Below are positions 27,079 to 36,603 of a stretch of 64,000 bases of DNA, in pieces; the first letter of the stretch is position 1, and each line of letters opens with the position of its first letter. The position numbers were made by a program, and so were the translations under genes. The stretch is from the NCBI RefSeq assembly GCF_013410065.1, contig NZ_JACCCW010000002.1:1054001-1118000 (forward strand), read 5' to 3'. The notes under the pieces are model-generated. The model worked only from the letters and a program-made list of their open reading frames with translations. It had not been told where the DNA came from and made no database searches. The DNA comes from Granulicella arctica (GTDB lineage: Bacteria; Acidobacteriota; Terriglobia; Terriglobales; Acidobacteriaceae).

Positions 27079-28335
27079 ATGCCTATACATGAACTCCTCA
27101 TCCAGACTTTATCCGCACTGTGGGAGACGAAGCTTCGCAGCTTCCTCACCATGTTTGGGATCGTATGGGGGATCACCTCGGTCATTCTACTGGTCGGCCT
27201 CGGGATCGGCTTCAGCGTCGATCAGAGGGAGCATCTGAGGACGATCGGAACCGATATCGCCATTATTTTCGGTGGTAAAACCGGCGCCCAGGCTGGCGGC
27301 TATGCTGCTGGTCGCGATATTCGACTGACGGTGGACGATGCTACGGCAATCCAGGAGCGGGCCAGTCTCATCAAGACGGTTAGTCCTGAGGTAATTCGCA
27401 CCGTGAGCGAGGTGAGCGAGTGGAATGCATCCAGTCGTCCTGTGCGAGGAGTCTGGCCACAATATCAGCAGTTTCGGTCGCTGACTGCGGATCAGGGGCG
27501 CATGATGACCCAAGAGGACGAGGACAATGCAGAGCGGGTCATCATCCTCGGGGCTGAGTCCAATCGCCAGCTCTTTCCAGGAAAACCGGTCATCGGCCAA
27601 CCCTTGATGGTCGCAGGATACCGTTACACCGTAATTGGCGTTCTTCAGAATAAAAAACAGAACGGCAGCTACGGAAGTGGCCCAGATAACACGCAGCTTT
27701 TCGTGCCCTATTCCTCTCTGGCGAGAGACTTCCCTCCTCCCGACGGCCCGGGCGTCGTCCGTGGCTCCCTTCATGACATCGTCGTCCAGCCCGTCTCCCC
27801 TGATCTGCATGAGAAGGCACTCGTTCAGGTGCAGCACATTCTTGCCGAGCGTCACCACTACGACGCCGATGACAAGGAGGCACTCTGGATCTGGGATACG
27901 CTCGACGGAGCCAAGTTTACCGAACGCATCTTTGGCGTGATGACTCTTTTCTTCGGGGCGGTTGCTGTTCTTACACTTGCCCTCGGTGGTATCGGCGTTA
28001 TGAACATCATGCTCGTTGCAGTGACCGAGCGGACCCGGGAGATTGGCGTTCGCAAGGCTCTTGGTGCCACGGCCAGAGATATCCGAAGACAGTTTCTCGT
28101 CGAGTCCGCCATTATTACGCTTGTCAGCGGGATTGCGGGCCTGGTGCTTGGCATCGGTACGTGTCTCGCCATGCGCTTTATTCCGCTGCCTGACTTCGTG
28201 CCGCATCCGGTCATATCGCCTGTTGCTATCATTGCTTCGCTATCGACCCTTACGCTCATTACGTTGCTCGCAGGAACATACCCTGCGTTGCGTGCCGCTA
28301 AACTAAGCCCAATCGAATGTCTCCGGACTGAGTAG
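27079..28335 (+). CDS. ABC transporter permease, MacB/FtsX type (first of pair)
   Basis: A 418-residue permease with TM1 near the N-terminus (FLTMFGIVWGITSVILLVGL), a MacB periplasmic core domain of about residues 45-260, and three C-terminal helices with the FtsX signature GGIGVMNIMLVAVTERTREI followed by the coupling segment GVRKALGATARDIRRQFLVE. It may export lipids, peptides or drugs or act as a mechanotransmitter. It pairs with a homologous gene two bases downstream. Neither an ATPase nor an adaptor gene is adjacent, so it must borrow them from elsewhere. Confidence 0.9.
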   Translation: MPIHELLIQTLSALWETKLRSFLTMFGIVWGITSVILLVGLGIGFSVDQREHLRTIGTDIAIIFGGKTGAQAGGYAAGRDIRLTVDDATAIQERASLIKTVSPEVIRTVSEVSEWNASSRPVRGVWPQYQQFRSLTADQGRMMTQEDEDNAERVIILGAESNRQLFPGKPVIGQPLMVAGYRYTVIGVLQNKKQNGSYGSGPDNTQLFVPYSSLARDFPPPDGPGVVRGSLHDIVVQPVSPDLHEKALVQVQHILAERHHYDADDKEALWIWDTLDGAKFTERIFGVMTLFFGAVAVLTLALGGIGVMNIMLVAVTERTREIGVRKALGATARDIRRQFLVESAIITLVSGIAGLVLGIGTCLAMRFIPLPDFVPHPVISPVAIIASLSTLTLITLLAGTYPALRAAKLSPIECLRTE

Positions 28336-28337
28336 CC

Positions 28338-29594
28338 ATGAACCTGATCGAGATCGTTCGGCAAAGCATCGATTCTCTACTGCGAAACCGCCTTCGCTCA
28401 GGCCTCACCATGCTGGGCATCGTCTGGGGTCTCGTAACAGTAGTACTTCTGCTCAGCTACGGACAAAGTCTAGGAACTGGTGTTCTCAATGGCTTTCTCG
28501 GTATCGGAAACAACGTCATCATGATCTGGGGAGGGCAGACCAGCATGCAGGCAGGTGGCGAGCGCGCTGGGAAACCAGTCAAATTTCTCGATGGCGATGT
28601 CGAAGCGGTGCGGGATGCGGTTCCTTTCCTGAAAGCTGTTAGCGCGGAGACGGATGATGGCTTCAGCTTCAAGTACGGCTCAAAGGTCGTCAACATCTCG
28701 AGCAAAGCGATCGACTATCCGTATGGTGGAATGCGCAAGCTGAATGTTGAGACGGGCCGTTATTTCGAGCCCGCAGATTTTACGGAACATCGACAAGTTG
28801 TTATCTTTGGCCCTCACGCCGCACAGAAGCTCTTCAATGGGTTCCCTCCGGTTGGAGAATTGGTGGAGATCGAAGGGCACAGCTTTCAGGTAATCGGTGT
28901 ATTGAAGAACAAAATTCAGGATTCTTCAAATAATGGTCCTGACAATGAAAACGCCTTTGTTCCATTCGACATGATGCGCGAGTTGCGCAACGAGCGCAAT
29001 CCGAATTCTATTGTCTTTCAACCGGCATCGCCAGAGTTGCATCTCAAAGCTATTCAGGCAGTGCGTGCTGTTCTCGCCGACCGGCATCACTTCGATCCAA
29101 AAGACGATAAGGCAATTGGAAGCTGGGACACGATTGAAGACTCCGCCGAGATGATGCAGTTCAGCACTGCACTGGAGCTGCTACTCGGCATCATTGGGGC
29201 TATGACGCTTGGAGTCGGAGGCGTCGGCGTGATGAACATCATGCTCGTCTCGGTGACCGAGCGAACGCGAGAGATTGGCCTTCTAAAAGCGCTGGGCGCG
29301 CATCGCCGAGACATTATGACCCAGTTCCTGCTTGAGAGCCTGACTCTGACTTTCATCGCGGGAATCGTTGGGATGCTTGTCGCTGTGGCTGTTGCCTATA
29401 TTGTTCCGCCCATGCCGCTCTACTCCGATATTTACAAGACCGCGAATCATGAAGGAGACATCATCCTGCATCCATCACTCACTGTGATGCTCGTCTCCTT
29501 TGGCATCCTTGCCATCGTAGGGATTGTCTCGGGCTTAATTCCCGCTCTACGCGCTGCACGGATGGATCCGGTCGTTGCACTTCGACACGAATAG
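28338..29594 (+). CDS. ABC transporter permease, MacB/FtsX type (second of pair)
   Basis: A 418-residue paralogue of the gene before it with the same layout: TM1 (LTMLGIVWGLVTVVLLLSYG), periplasmic MacB domain, then GGVGVMNIMLVSVTERTREI and GLLKALGAHRRDIMTQF near the C-terminus. The equal length and two-base spacing suggest that the pair arose by tandem duplication and forms a heterodimer. The periplasmic domains differ clearly between the two. Confidence 0.9.
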   Translation: MNLIEIVRQSIDSLLRNRLRSGLTMLGIVWGLVTVVLLLSYGQSLGTGVLNGFLGIGNNVIMIWGGQTSMQAGGERAGKPVKFLDGDVEAVRDAVPFLKAVSAETDDGFSFKYGSKVVNISSKAIDYPYGGMRKLNVETGRYFEPADFTEHRQVVIFGPHAAQKLFNGFPPVGELVEIEGHSFQVIGVLKNKIQDSSNNGPDNENAFVPFDMMRELRNERNPNSIVFQPASPELHLKAIQAVRAVLADRHHFDPKDDKAIGSWDTIEDSAEMMQFSTALELLLGIIGAMTLGVGGVGVMNIMLVSVTERTREIGLLKALGAHRRDIMTQFLLESLTLTFIAGIVGMLVAVAVAYIVPPMPLYSDIYKTANHEGDIILHPSLTVMLVSFGILAIVGIVSGLIPALRAARMDPVVALRHE

Positions 29595-29599
29595 GCGCG

Positions 29600-29863
29600 C
29601 TAATGAGGACGTCGGTAGCGAATCGATTTCTCTCCTAAGACATACTCTGCGGAACAGGTATCCGAACCGCAGATCATCGCTTCGTGGCCTGCGTATTGTC
29701 GTTTGGTAATCAACCCCAGACAGCCGCACTGCGGACAAGCTAAAACCGCCCAGTAGGGATTTTGCGCCTCTCCCAGATCCCCCGGTCTCTCCAGCAAAAA
29801 CATCGTTCCCGGCTCCATCTGCTCCGGAATCCACTCTTCCAGAAAATCCAGCTCCGCCACCAT
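29600..29863 (-). CDS. small zinc-ribbon-like protein
   Basis: An 87-residue cytoplasmic protein with CPQCGC at about residues 43-48 and CGSDTC near residues 65-70, a spacing that can bind one zinc ion. The N-terminus is acidic (DFLEEWIPEQMEPG). A GGGGA lies six bases before the ATG. I do not recognise a named family; a nucleic-acid or protein-binding role is possible. It converges with the permease gene, whose end is only five bases away. Confidence 0.7.
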   Translation of the reverse strand: MVAELDFLEEWIPEQMEPGTMFLLERPGDLGEAQNPYWAVLACPQCGCLGLITKRQYAGHEAMICGSDTCSAEYVLGEKSIRYRRPH

Positions 29864-30027
29864 GTCTATCCCCTTGGTTCCTGGTTAGGTCTCACGGTTG
29901 AACTATTTTGGCTGTGTCGTCGGTCTGCCGGCTCCCCCCTCTAATGGATCAAAATGCACAGCTTCTGGTGCAAAGCATATCCGATTTTTCTGCGCTGTCA
30001 ATCGTTTCCGGATTAAATCTTCCGCCG

Positions 30028-32409
30028 CTAGCGTGCCGAGGAGAGCACTCGGTACATCTCTCGATTCCGAAGGATAGCCTGGACATACTCGCGGGTCTCC
30101 GTATAGGGGATAGACTCGACAAACTCTGGAACGTCTTTGTAATCTCCACTGGCCAGCCATTGCCGGATGGGAACGTCACCTGCGTTGTAAGCAGCGAGCG
30201 CGTACTCTTTCTGACCGCCAAAGCGGTCGAGGACCTGCTTCAAGTTCAGAGTGCCCAGTTGCAGGTTGGTAGAGGGATTCAGAAGCTGATTTGTGTTGAA
30301 GTGGCTGATCCCCTCTTTCTTCGCCATGCTCTTTCCAACAGAGGGCAGCAATTGCATCAATCCATACGCATTCGCATGGCTGACCGCCCCTGCATTGAAC
30401 TCCGACTCCTGCCGAATGAGCGATGCAACGAGGTAAGGATCAAGACCGTTCCTTTGCGAGTCCGACACCAAATCCGCCCAATAAGGCTGCGGGAAAAGCA
30501 GTTTCCAGTAGACGACAGGAACCTGATCGAACGGCTGTGCAAAGAAAGAGATGCCACTGTGCTTCATCGCCTGAAGAGAGCGCGTGTACTCGCCGAAGGA
30601 TGCATAGATCTCAGCCTGAGCGAGAGCTCCCCATTGTTCCGAGGTAGGGCTCGCCATGATCTCAGGGCCGATGTATTCATTGAGTGCCGCATTTGCAAGG
30701 AGGCGAGCTTTGATGAGGTGCGTATCGTTCTCTGGCAGATCTCCTGTCAATTCGGGCACGACAGGAGGCTTCACCGAAGCAAGTACAGGCGATGGAGCTG
30801 ATGGCTGCTGGTTATTCAAGACAGCTAGACGCTGTCGCGCAAGATTTGCATAGTAGAAGTTCACATAGGCTTCCGATAGCGCGTGATAGTAGTTCACGGC
30901 CTGTCCAAAGTTATGCTCTTCCTCTTCATAGATCCTGCCACGCCAGTAAAGTGCGCTGGGGACTTCGATCCCAGCGGTGTACTGCTGTATCTGTTCATCC
31001 ATTAGGCGTGCCGCATCCGCATACTTCCGCATCCGGTAACTCATCCATGCAGCACGCCAGTGCGCCGATGGAGCGTACGTGCTATTCGGAAATAGCTTTA
31101 CCAGAAGCAGATAGTCATACGTTGCCTTGGCTGAATCATGCTTCAGAATGTACATATTCCCGCCCGAGTAGAGAGCCTCTTCAAGCCACCGGCTTTGAGG
31201 GAAACGCTGCACCATCTGCGCGATCAAGGCATCGTGTCCTGATCGGTTATCTTCGTTGCGGTCGAGCTCAGACTCCAGATAGAGCTTGAGGGCTGCACTA
31301 TCGTCGCCTGTCTGAGGTAGTTGCTCGACATCGCGACGACTGAGACGCTTAAGCTTTAGATCACACACGGCCGCATAGATCTCGAGCGCGCTGCGGTCAG
31401 AAACACTAAGAGCGCTGTCGTTCTTCCGAATCGCGTGGTATTCCTCACCGGCTTCTGCATAATGTTTTGCGTTGAAGAGCTGATCTGCATGAGACTTCTG
31501 CTCCGCTGCGCTCAACTGGATGCCCATGACCTGAAGTTGGCTGCGAGCCTGCCCAGCCTCGAAGCTCAAAGGCATCGTTAGATAAAGACTGCGGAAGAGG
31601 GGAGCCGCGTGGCCCGTATCTCCTGCAAGCTGATATGCTCGGCCGAGCGCGTAACGAAAGTCTGGGTGCTTTGCCTGAGGAGTCTCCGAAAGAGACTGTA
31701 GAACTCGCAAAGCACCTTGTGGGTTGCTCTGTTGCAAATAAGCGTTCGCAAGCAGAACTGGAGCCTGAGTGTTGAAGATGCTATCGGGATGGCGTTCCGC
31801 AAAACGATCGAGCAACGCATAGGCATCGGCCCCACGTGAACCCTGCAAGGCAGCCTGAGCGCCAAGATAATCGGCATAGTCATCGAGTGCATTCCCTGCA
31901 ACGCCTGCCTGCTTGAATGCGATCTCGGCGTCTGCGTAACGATGGTCCAGCATGTATGCATGGCCCAGTGCGAGGTACGCGGTGGCCGCTCCATCACCAG
32001 GATGTATATGGGCATAGCTAAGAACACCGCCATACGCCGATACCGACCGCGTCGAAGCAAGCTGCTGCGCCATCGGACGTAGTTGGGACGATGCGATAAA
32101 CGCGCTCGTCAGCTTTCTGCTTTGTGGCGTCTCGGGAACTGATATAGCCCTGGCACGAATTCGTGTACCGCTCTTCGAATGTTTAGGACTTTTGCTGGAG
32201 ACGGCTCTACTCCCTGAGCTTGCCTTGGAGTGGCCCGCTCGTGGCGATACTTTTCCGCTACTGGCTTTGCCAGTTTTCGCGGGACCCTTCTTCCCGCTTT
32301 TTGTTGTCGTTGCATGCCTGGTTGGTACGACATTGTTCAAAGCTGCATGAACTGTCCCATTGCAGGTCGCAACTATCACGATCAAGCACAGCATCGCTCT
32401 CATCCGCAT
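30028..32409 (-). CDS. periplasmic lytic murein transglycosylase with TPR domain
   Basis: A Slt70-like enzyme that cuts the MurNAc-GlcNAc bond with anhydro ring formation. The ATG at 32409 gives a clean signal peptide (MRMRAMLCLIVIVATCNG, cleavage near VHA) and 793 residues; the frame opens farther upstream, with weaker starts at 32448 and 32523. A Lys/Ser-rich linker of about 60 residues follows, then tetratricopeptide-like helices (residues about 100-600), and a GH23 catalytic domain with Glu in LIRQESEFNAGAVSHANAYG, GLMQLLP and ALAAYNAG. The basic low-complexity linker may bind peptidoglycan or simply be a tether. Confidence 0.9.
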   Translation of the reverse strand: MRMRAMLCLIVIVATCNGTVHAALNNVVPTRHATTTKSGKKGPAKTGKASSGKVSPRAGHSKASSGSRAVSSKSPKHSKSGTRIRARAISVPETPQSRKLTSAFIASSQLRPMAQQLASTRSVSAYGGVLSYAHIHPGDGAATAYLALGHAYMLDHRYADAEIAFKQAGVAGNALDDYADYLGAQAALQGSRGADAYALLDRFAERHPDSIFNTQAPVLLANAYLQQSNPQGALRVLQSLSETPQAKHPDFRYALGRAYQLAGDTGHAAPLFRSLYLTMPLSFEAGQARSQLQVMGIQLSAAEQKSHADQLFNAKHYAEAGEEYHAIRKNDSALSVSDRSALEIYAAVCDLKLKRLSRRDVEQLPQTGDDSAALKLYLESELDRNEDNRSGHDALIAQMVQRFPQSRWLEEALYSGGNMYILKHDSAKATYDYLLLVKLFPNSTYAPSAHWRAAWMSYRMRKYADAARLMDEQIQQYTAGIEVPSALYWRGRIYEEEEHNFGQAVNYYHALSEAYVNFYYANLARQRLAVLNNQQPSAPSPVLASVKPPVVPELTGDLPENDTHLIKARLLANAALNEYIGPEIMASPTSEQWGALAQAEIYASFGEYTRSLQAMKHSGISFFAQPFDQVPVVYWKLLFPQPYWADLVSDSQRNGLDPYLVASLIRQESEFNAGAVSHANAYGLMQLLPSVGKSMAKKEGISHFNTNQLLNPSTNLQLGTLNLKQVLDRFGGQKEYALAAYNAGDVPIRQWLASGDYKDVPEFVESIPYTETREYVQAILRNREMYRVLSSAR

Positions 32410-32650
32410 CTTCGTCCAGCAGCTCAACACGTCCCCACTCATACTCATGCTCACATTACGACTGTAAGCTGCATTTGAGATTGAAGAGTACCCAAGGCAG
32501 CATGGGAACCTTGGCAGATACATCTTCCGCGAAACAAACAGCCCGGTAACAGAGGGGACGTTGCTCCTGAGCTTCCAGGCATTTACACTAGCAATGGCCT
32601 CGTTGTGTGTTTAAGCACCTTATCTGGCTTGCGAATGTTGCGCCTTAATT

Positions 32651-33268
32651 ATGCCTGCCATCCAGTCCCCAGTCACGGAAGAGATTCACCCGGATGTAGC
32701 GCTGGTCGCTCGCGCGAAAGAGGGGGATACTGCGGCTTTCGAGCAGCTTGTCCGCCAGTACGACCGGCAGATCTTCCGCGTCGCTCAGCACATCACACAA
32801 AATCGTGAAGATGCAGAGGATATAACGCAAGATGCCTTTTTGAAGGCGTATGAGAAGCTCGATCAATTCCAGGGCAACTCCAAATTTTCGACATGGCTGG
32901 TCCGTATTGCCGTCAACGAGAGCCTGATGCGGCTCCGAAAACGCAAAACCAGCAAAACAGTCTCGATGGATGAGGATGTTCAGACTGAAGAGGGGTCAAT
33001 TCCCCGAGATTTTGCCGAGTGGAGACCAAACCCTGAGCAATTGTACGGCCAATCGGAGCTTGGGGATATCCTCCGGAAGACAATTCAGGGGCTTCCTCCA
33101 GGATTTCGAACCGTTTTCACTCTCCGAGACATCGAAAACTTATCGACGGAAGAGACTGCAGAGGCGCTCGGCTTGAGCGTTCCGGCAGTCAAGTCGAGGC
33201 TATTACGGGCGCGACTTCAACTTCGCGAGCGGTTGAGCCGATACTTCCGGCAGAAGAAGGAGGTCTGA
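32651..33268 (+). CDS. ECF-type RNA polymerase sigma factor
   Basis: A 205-residue sigma-70 family factor of the RpoE/SigW type. Region 2 is AFEQLVRQYDRQIFRVAQHI ... DAEDITQDAFLKAYEKL and region 4 is LPPGFRTVFTLRDIENLSTE followed by EETAEALGLSVPAVKSRLLR. Region 3 is lacking, as in ECF factors. A zinc anti-sigma gene follows four bases after the stop, so activity is probably set by that partner. No clear ribosome binding site precedes the ATG. Confidence 0.93.
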   Translation: MPAIQSPVTEEIHPDVALVARAKEGDTAAFEQLVRQYDRQIFRVAQHITQNREDAEDITQDAFLKAYEKLDQFQGNSKFSTWLVRIAVNESLMRLRKRKTSKTVSMDEDVQTEEGSIPRDFAEWRPNPEQLYGQSELGDILRKTIQGLPPGFRTVFTLRDIENLSTEETAEALGLSVPAVKSRLLRARLQLRERLSRYFRQKKEV

Positions 33269-33272
33269 ACCC

Positions 33273-33509
33273 ATGACCTGCACTGATTTTCTTAGCAAGT
33301 TAACGGACTACTTTGACGGCCAGATCGATGCGGACCTTCTCGTCAAAGTGAAGCAGCACATTGCAGAATGCCACCACTGCGAGGTCGTACTCGACACGAC
33401 CTCGCAGACGATTGCGATCTATCGGGACAGCGAGATCTATGAATTCCCTTCCGACCTGCGAGAACGGCTCCATGCCTCAATTATGAGCAAATGCCAGCCC
33501 AGACGCTAA
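33273..33509 (+). CDS. small zinc-finger anti-sigma factor
   Basis: A 78-residue protein with the ZAS motif HIAECHHC (His-x3-Cys-x2-Cys) near residues 30-37, the mark of zinc-binding anti-sigma domains. It has no membrane helix or sensor domain, so it is a soluble short form, which suggests redox or zinc sensing in the cytoplasm. It follows its sigma gene by four bases with AGGAGG inside the sigma 3' end. Confidence 0.87.
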   Translation: MTCTDFLSKLTDYFDGQIDADLLVKVKQHIAECHHCEVVLDTTSQTIAIYRDSEIYEFPSDLRERLHASIMSKCQPRR

Positions 33510-33536
33510 TAATATTGGCTACCGCAATTGTTACTG

Positions 33537-33707
33537 TCAATGAGCCAGGTGGCGAATTCCCCAAAAGACCATACTGAAAAACCCTAGAAGGACAAGAAGA
33601 AGAAGCAACCCGATAAACAGGTTTGCCCTTTGTCTCTTTTCGGGGCTCGGCTCGGTGATGCCGAAGGTCATGATGAAGCTGTGAACTATCCGGTCAAGCC
33701 ACTGCAT
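33537..33707 (-). CDS. 56-residue single-pass membrane protein
   Basis: A small gene on the complement with CGGAG eight bases before the ATG at 33707. The product has an N-terminal amphipathic part (MQWLDRIVHSFIMTFGI), a short charged linker (EPSPEKRQRAN) and one membrane helix (LFIGLLLLLVLLGFFSMVFW) with a basic tail. It converges with the anti-sigma gene. I know no named family; the good start site and sensible membrane topology argue that it is real. Confidence 0.6.
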   Translation of the reverse strand: MQWLDRIVHSFIMTFGITEPSPEKRQRANLFIGLLLLLVLLGFFSMVFWGIRHLAH

Positions 33708-33753
33708 ATGTTTACTCCGTCTGACAAAAAATCATCCTCTACAATTCCAGAAC

Positions 33754-34090
33754 CTACTTCGGCAGCTGCTTCAAAACGATGGCTTGTCCAGACTTCGCTG
33801 GCTCGTTAGCGGCACCGAGAATTTGCATCATAACAATATTCGTGTCGAGGGAGAACCTTCGTGCCCGGCTCGGCGATACCAACGAGCTGAACATTCTTGT
33901 TCCTGGGAAGAACTTCCATAAGACCGAGAGCGTGCCCGTGGACAAGACCTACGATCGCAAGGCGGATCGGCGGGAGTTGGGCATATGCGTTCTTATTCAG
34001 ACAGGCTGACGCAAAAGCAAAAAGGAGCAAAAGCTGAATAACCTTCAAGGCTAAAAAGTTTGATCTCACCTGCTGCTCCTTTGAGCGCAT
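33754..34090 (-). pseudogene. decayed Gfo/Idh/MocA-type oxidoreductase (internal deletion)
   Basis: Two pieces of one gene are seen. The first 75 or so codons from the ATG at 34090 encode a signal peptide (FASACLNKNAYAQ) and the start of a Rossmann domain (LPPIRLAIVGLVHGHALG, then NVQLVGIAEP). After about 33860 the frame breaks, and the piece ending at 33754 in another frame (NIVMMQILGAANEPAKSG, then AIVLKQLPK) looks like the C-terminal end of such a protein. A normal gene is about 1.1 kb; here only 337 bp remain, so the middle has been lost. Confidence 0.7.
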
Positions 34091-34218
34091 TGGTCCGCCA
34101 CAATGGTAGTCATTTACTTCGTGGCTGGGAATCTAAGCTCCAACTTCATCACAGAATGAGGGACTTGAACAAACATTCTTAGGATCGCGAATACAGGTCT
34201 TTCCTTTTCTGTAGAAAA

Positions 34219-36483
34219 TCAGGAGACCTTCCACTTCGTAGAGAGCATGGCTAGCTTTTCATTGATGGTTGGCTGCGGCTGCTGTGGTTTGGATATCGGC
34301 TGGCGTGACGTACGCTCAGCGGGCCCTTGAAGGGCTTTCATCGAGAGGGCGATACGCTTCGTTTTGATATCCGCCGTGAGCACCTTGACTTTGACGATCT
34401 GCCCAGCTTTGACGGCCTCGGACGGATCTTTGATGTAGCGATTAGAGAGTTCGCTGATATGAACGAGGCCATCCTGATGGACGCCGATGTCGACGAAAGC
34501 TCCGAACTTGGTGACGTTTGTGACGACTCCCTCAAGCACCATCTCAGGCTGAACGTCAGCAAACTCCCGAACTTTCTCGTTGAAGCTTGGAGCAATAAAC
34601 TGATCGCGGGGATCGCGGCCAGGCTTTCTTAGCTCATCAAGAATGTCCTTGAGAGTGTAGACCCCTGCGGAGAGCTCCTTTGCATCAACCTTGGCAAGCA
34701 AGGCCGGGTTTTGAATGAGTTCTGCCACCGGAGCGTTCACTGATTGCGCGATCTTTTCAACGACCGGATACGACTCAGGATGAACGGAGGTTCGGTCGAG
34801 AGGATTATCGCCATCGCGGATACGGAGGAAGCCCGCCGCCTGCTCAAAGGTCCTGGCCCCGACGCCGGGAACCTTGTTGAGCTCTGCCCGAGAGCGGAAC
34901 TTCCCATGTTCATCGCGATACGAGACGATGTTGAGCGCGGTTCGTTCGGTAACGCCTGCAACATAGCGGAGGAGCGTCCACGAGGATGTGTTCAGATCGA
35001 CGCCAACGCGATTGACGCAGCTCTCAATCGCGGTCTCAAGAGACTGCTGAAGTTGCCGCTGATCCACGTCGTGTTGGTATTGGCCGACACCAATGGACTT
35101 TGGATCGACTTTCACCAACTCGGAGAGCGGGTCCTGCAAGCGGCGCGCGATAGAGATGGCTCCACGCACGGTGAGATCAAGGTCAGGAAACTCCTGCCGC
35201 GCAATGTCTGACGCAGAGTAGATGCTGGCGCCCGATTCTGAAACTGTAACGGAGAAGATGTTGGTGAGGTTCCGTTCGCGGAGAAAATCGCGGACAAAGA
35301 AATCCGTCTCGCGCGAGGCGGTTCCGTTGCCAATCGCAATCGCGCGAACGTTGTGTTTGACAAGAAGCTTCGCCAGCGTATCCGCTGCGCTGTTGGCGGC
35401 GTTCTTGGATGTATGCAGGTAGAGAACGTCATTGGCAAGGAACTTGCCTGTCTCATCGACAACCGCAACCTTGCAACCAGTCCGCAGACCGGGATCAATG
35501 CCAAGCACGGAGATCGGACCAGCCGGCGCAGCAAGAAGAAGATGTTGAAGGTTATCCCGAAATACCTGAATCGCATCCAGATCGGATCGTTTTTTCAACT
35601 CCAGACGCAGCTCTCCTTGAATAGAAGGATTGAGGAGACGTTTCCACGAGTCTTCGATGGCCAGTTCGAGATGTGGGGTCCAGTCGCCTTCCTTGCGGAG
35701 TATGCGATTGCGCAAAAGCGAGTTGGCACGAACTGATTCAAGCTCGATGAGAAAGTAGAGGACCGACTCCGTCTCACCGCGACGGATGGCAAGCATACGA
35801 TGCGAAGGAATCGTCTTCACCGGCTCCCGGTGGTCGTAATACATCTTGAATTTTTCCTGCTCATCCACGGCATCCAGCGACTTACGGCTGACGACAATTC
35901 CCTCTTCAAACATCACATGACGCGCAGCTTTACGGAGATCGGCGTCTTCGCTGATCATCTCGGCAACGATGTGCCGTGCGCCTTCGAGAGCGTCTTCAAC
36001 TGAAGCGACTTCCTTCTCGGAGTTTATGAACGTGGCAGCAAACTCATTGAGAGGCTGGAGAGTTCGTTGCTGAGACCAGAGATAGAGCGCAAGCGGTTCA
36101 AGGCCCTTATCGCGAGCGATGGTAGCCTTCGTACGACGCTTCGGCTTGAAGGGGAGATACAGATCCTCGAGTTCGGCTTTATCGATGGCAGCCTCGATGC
36201 GTGTCTTGAGCGCATCGGTCAGCTTACCCTGCTCCAGGATCGAGGCGAGAATGGTCTCACGGCGTGCTACGAGATCGCTAAAATAGCTGACTTTCTCCTC
36301 TATGTCTCGGATCTGCACTTCATCGAGATTTCCCGTAGCCTCCTTGCGGTAGCGCGCGATGAAGGGCACGGTTCCTCCCTCGTTGAGCAGGTCGATAACC
36401 GCCATCAGCGAGTGCAGAGGAATATTCAAAGACTGAGTGATGTGTAGAAGAATTTCGGGTGAGAGATTTTTTTTGTCGGCCAT
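34219..36483 (-). CDS. tex: Tex-family S1 RNA-binding transcription accessory protein
   Basis: A 754-residue cytoplasmic nucleic-acid-binding protein related to eukaryotic Spt6. The N-terminal helical part includes VPFIARYRKEATGNLDEVQI, the YqgF-like nuclease fold contains VLGIDPGLRTGCKVAVVDET, the helix-hairpin-helix part is LNKVPGVGARTFEQAAGFLR, and an S1 domain lies near the C-terminus (GVVTNVTKFGAFVDIGVHQD). The open frame extends to 36699, but the ATG at 36483 begins where the family begins and has an AGGA upstream. It is divergent from the S1 gene. Confidence 0.93.
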   Translation of the reverse strand: MADKKNLSPEILLHITQSLNIPLHSLMAVIDLLNEGGTVPFIARYRKEATGNLDEVQIRDIEEKVSYFSDLVARRETILASILEQGKLTDALKTRIEAAIDKAELEDLYLPFKPKRRTKATIARDKGLEPLALYLWSQQRTLQPLNEFAATFINSEKEVASVEDALEGARHIVAEMISEDADLRKAARHVMFEEGIVVSRKSLDAVDEQEKFKMYYDHREPVKTIPSHRMLAIRRGETESVLYFLIELESVRANSLLRNRILRKEGDWTPHLELAIEDSWKRLLNPSIQGELRLELKKRSDLDAIQVFRDNLQHLLLAAPAGPISVLGIDPGLRTGCKVAVVDETGKFLANDVLYLHTSKNAANSAADTLAKLLVKHNVRAIAIGNGTASRETDFFVRDFLRERNLTNIFSVTVSESGASIYSASDIARQEFPDLDLTVRGAISIARRLQDPLSELVKVDPKSIGVGQYQHDVDQRQLQQSLETAIESCVNRVGVDLNTSSWTLLRYVAGVTERTALNIVSYRDEHGKFRSRAELNKVPGVGARTFEQAAGFLRIRDGDNPLDRTSVHPESYPVVEKIAQSVNAPVAELIQNPALLAKVDAKELSAGVYTLKDILDELRKPGRDPRDQFIAPSFNEKVREFADVQPEMVLEGVVTNVTKFGAFVDIGVHQDGLVHISELSNRYIKDPSEAVKAGQIVKVKVLTADIKTKRIALSMKALQGPAERTSRQPISKPQQPQPTINEKLAMLSTKWKVS

Positions 36484-36603
36484 GATTCCTGTTTCTATCG
36501 TAGAGGCAAAGCTTCTGGAAATGTTCACCGGGTCCGTGAAATGGAAGGAGCTGCGACGGTGGTATGCTAGCCGGAATTGAACAAATCGAGGCCGCAACGT
36601 CCC

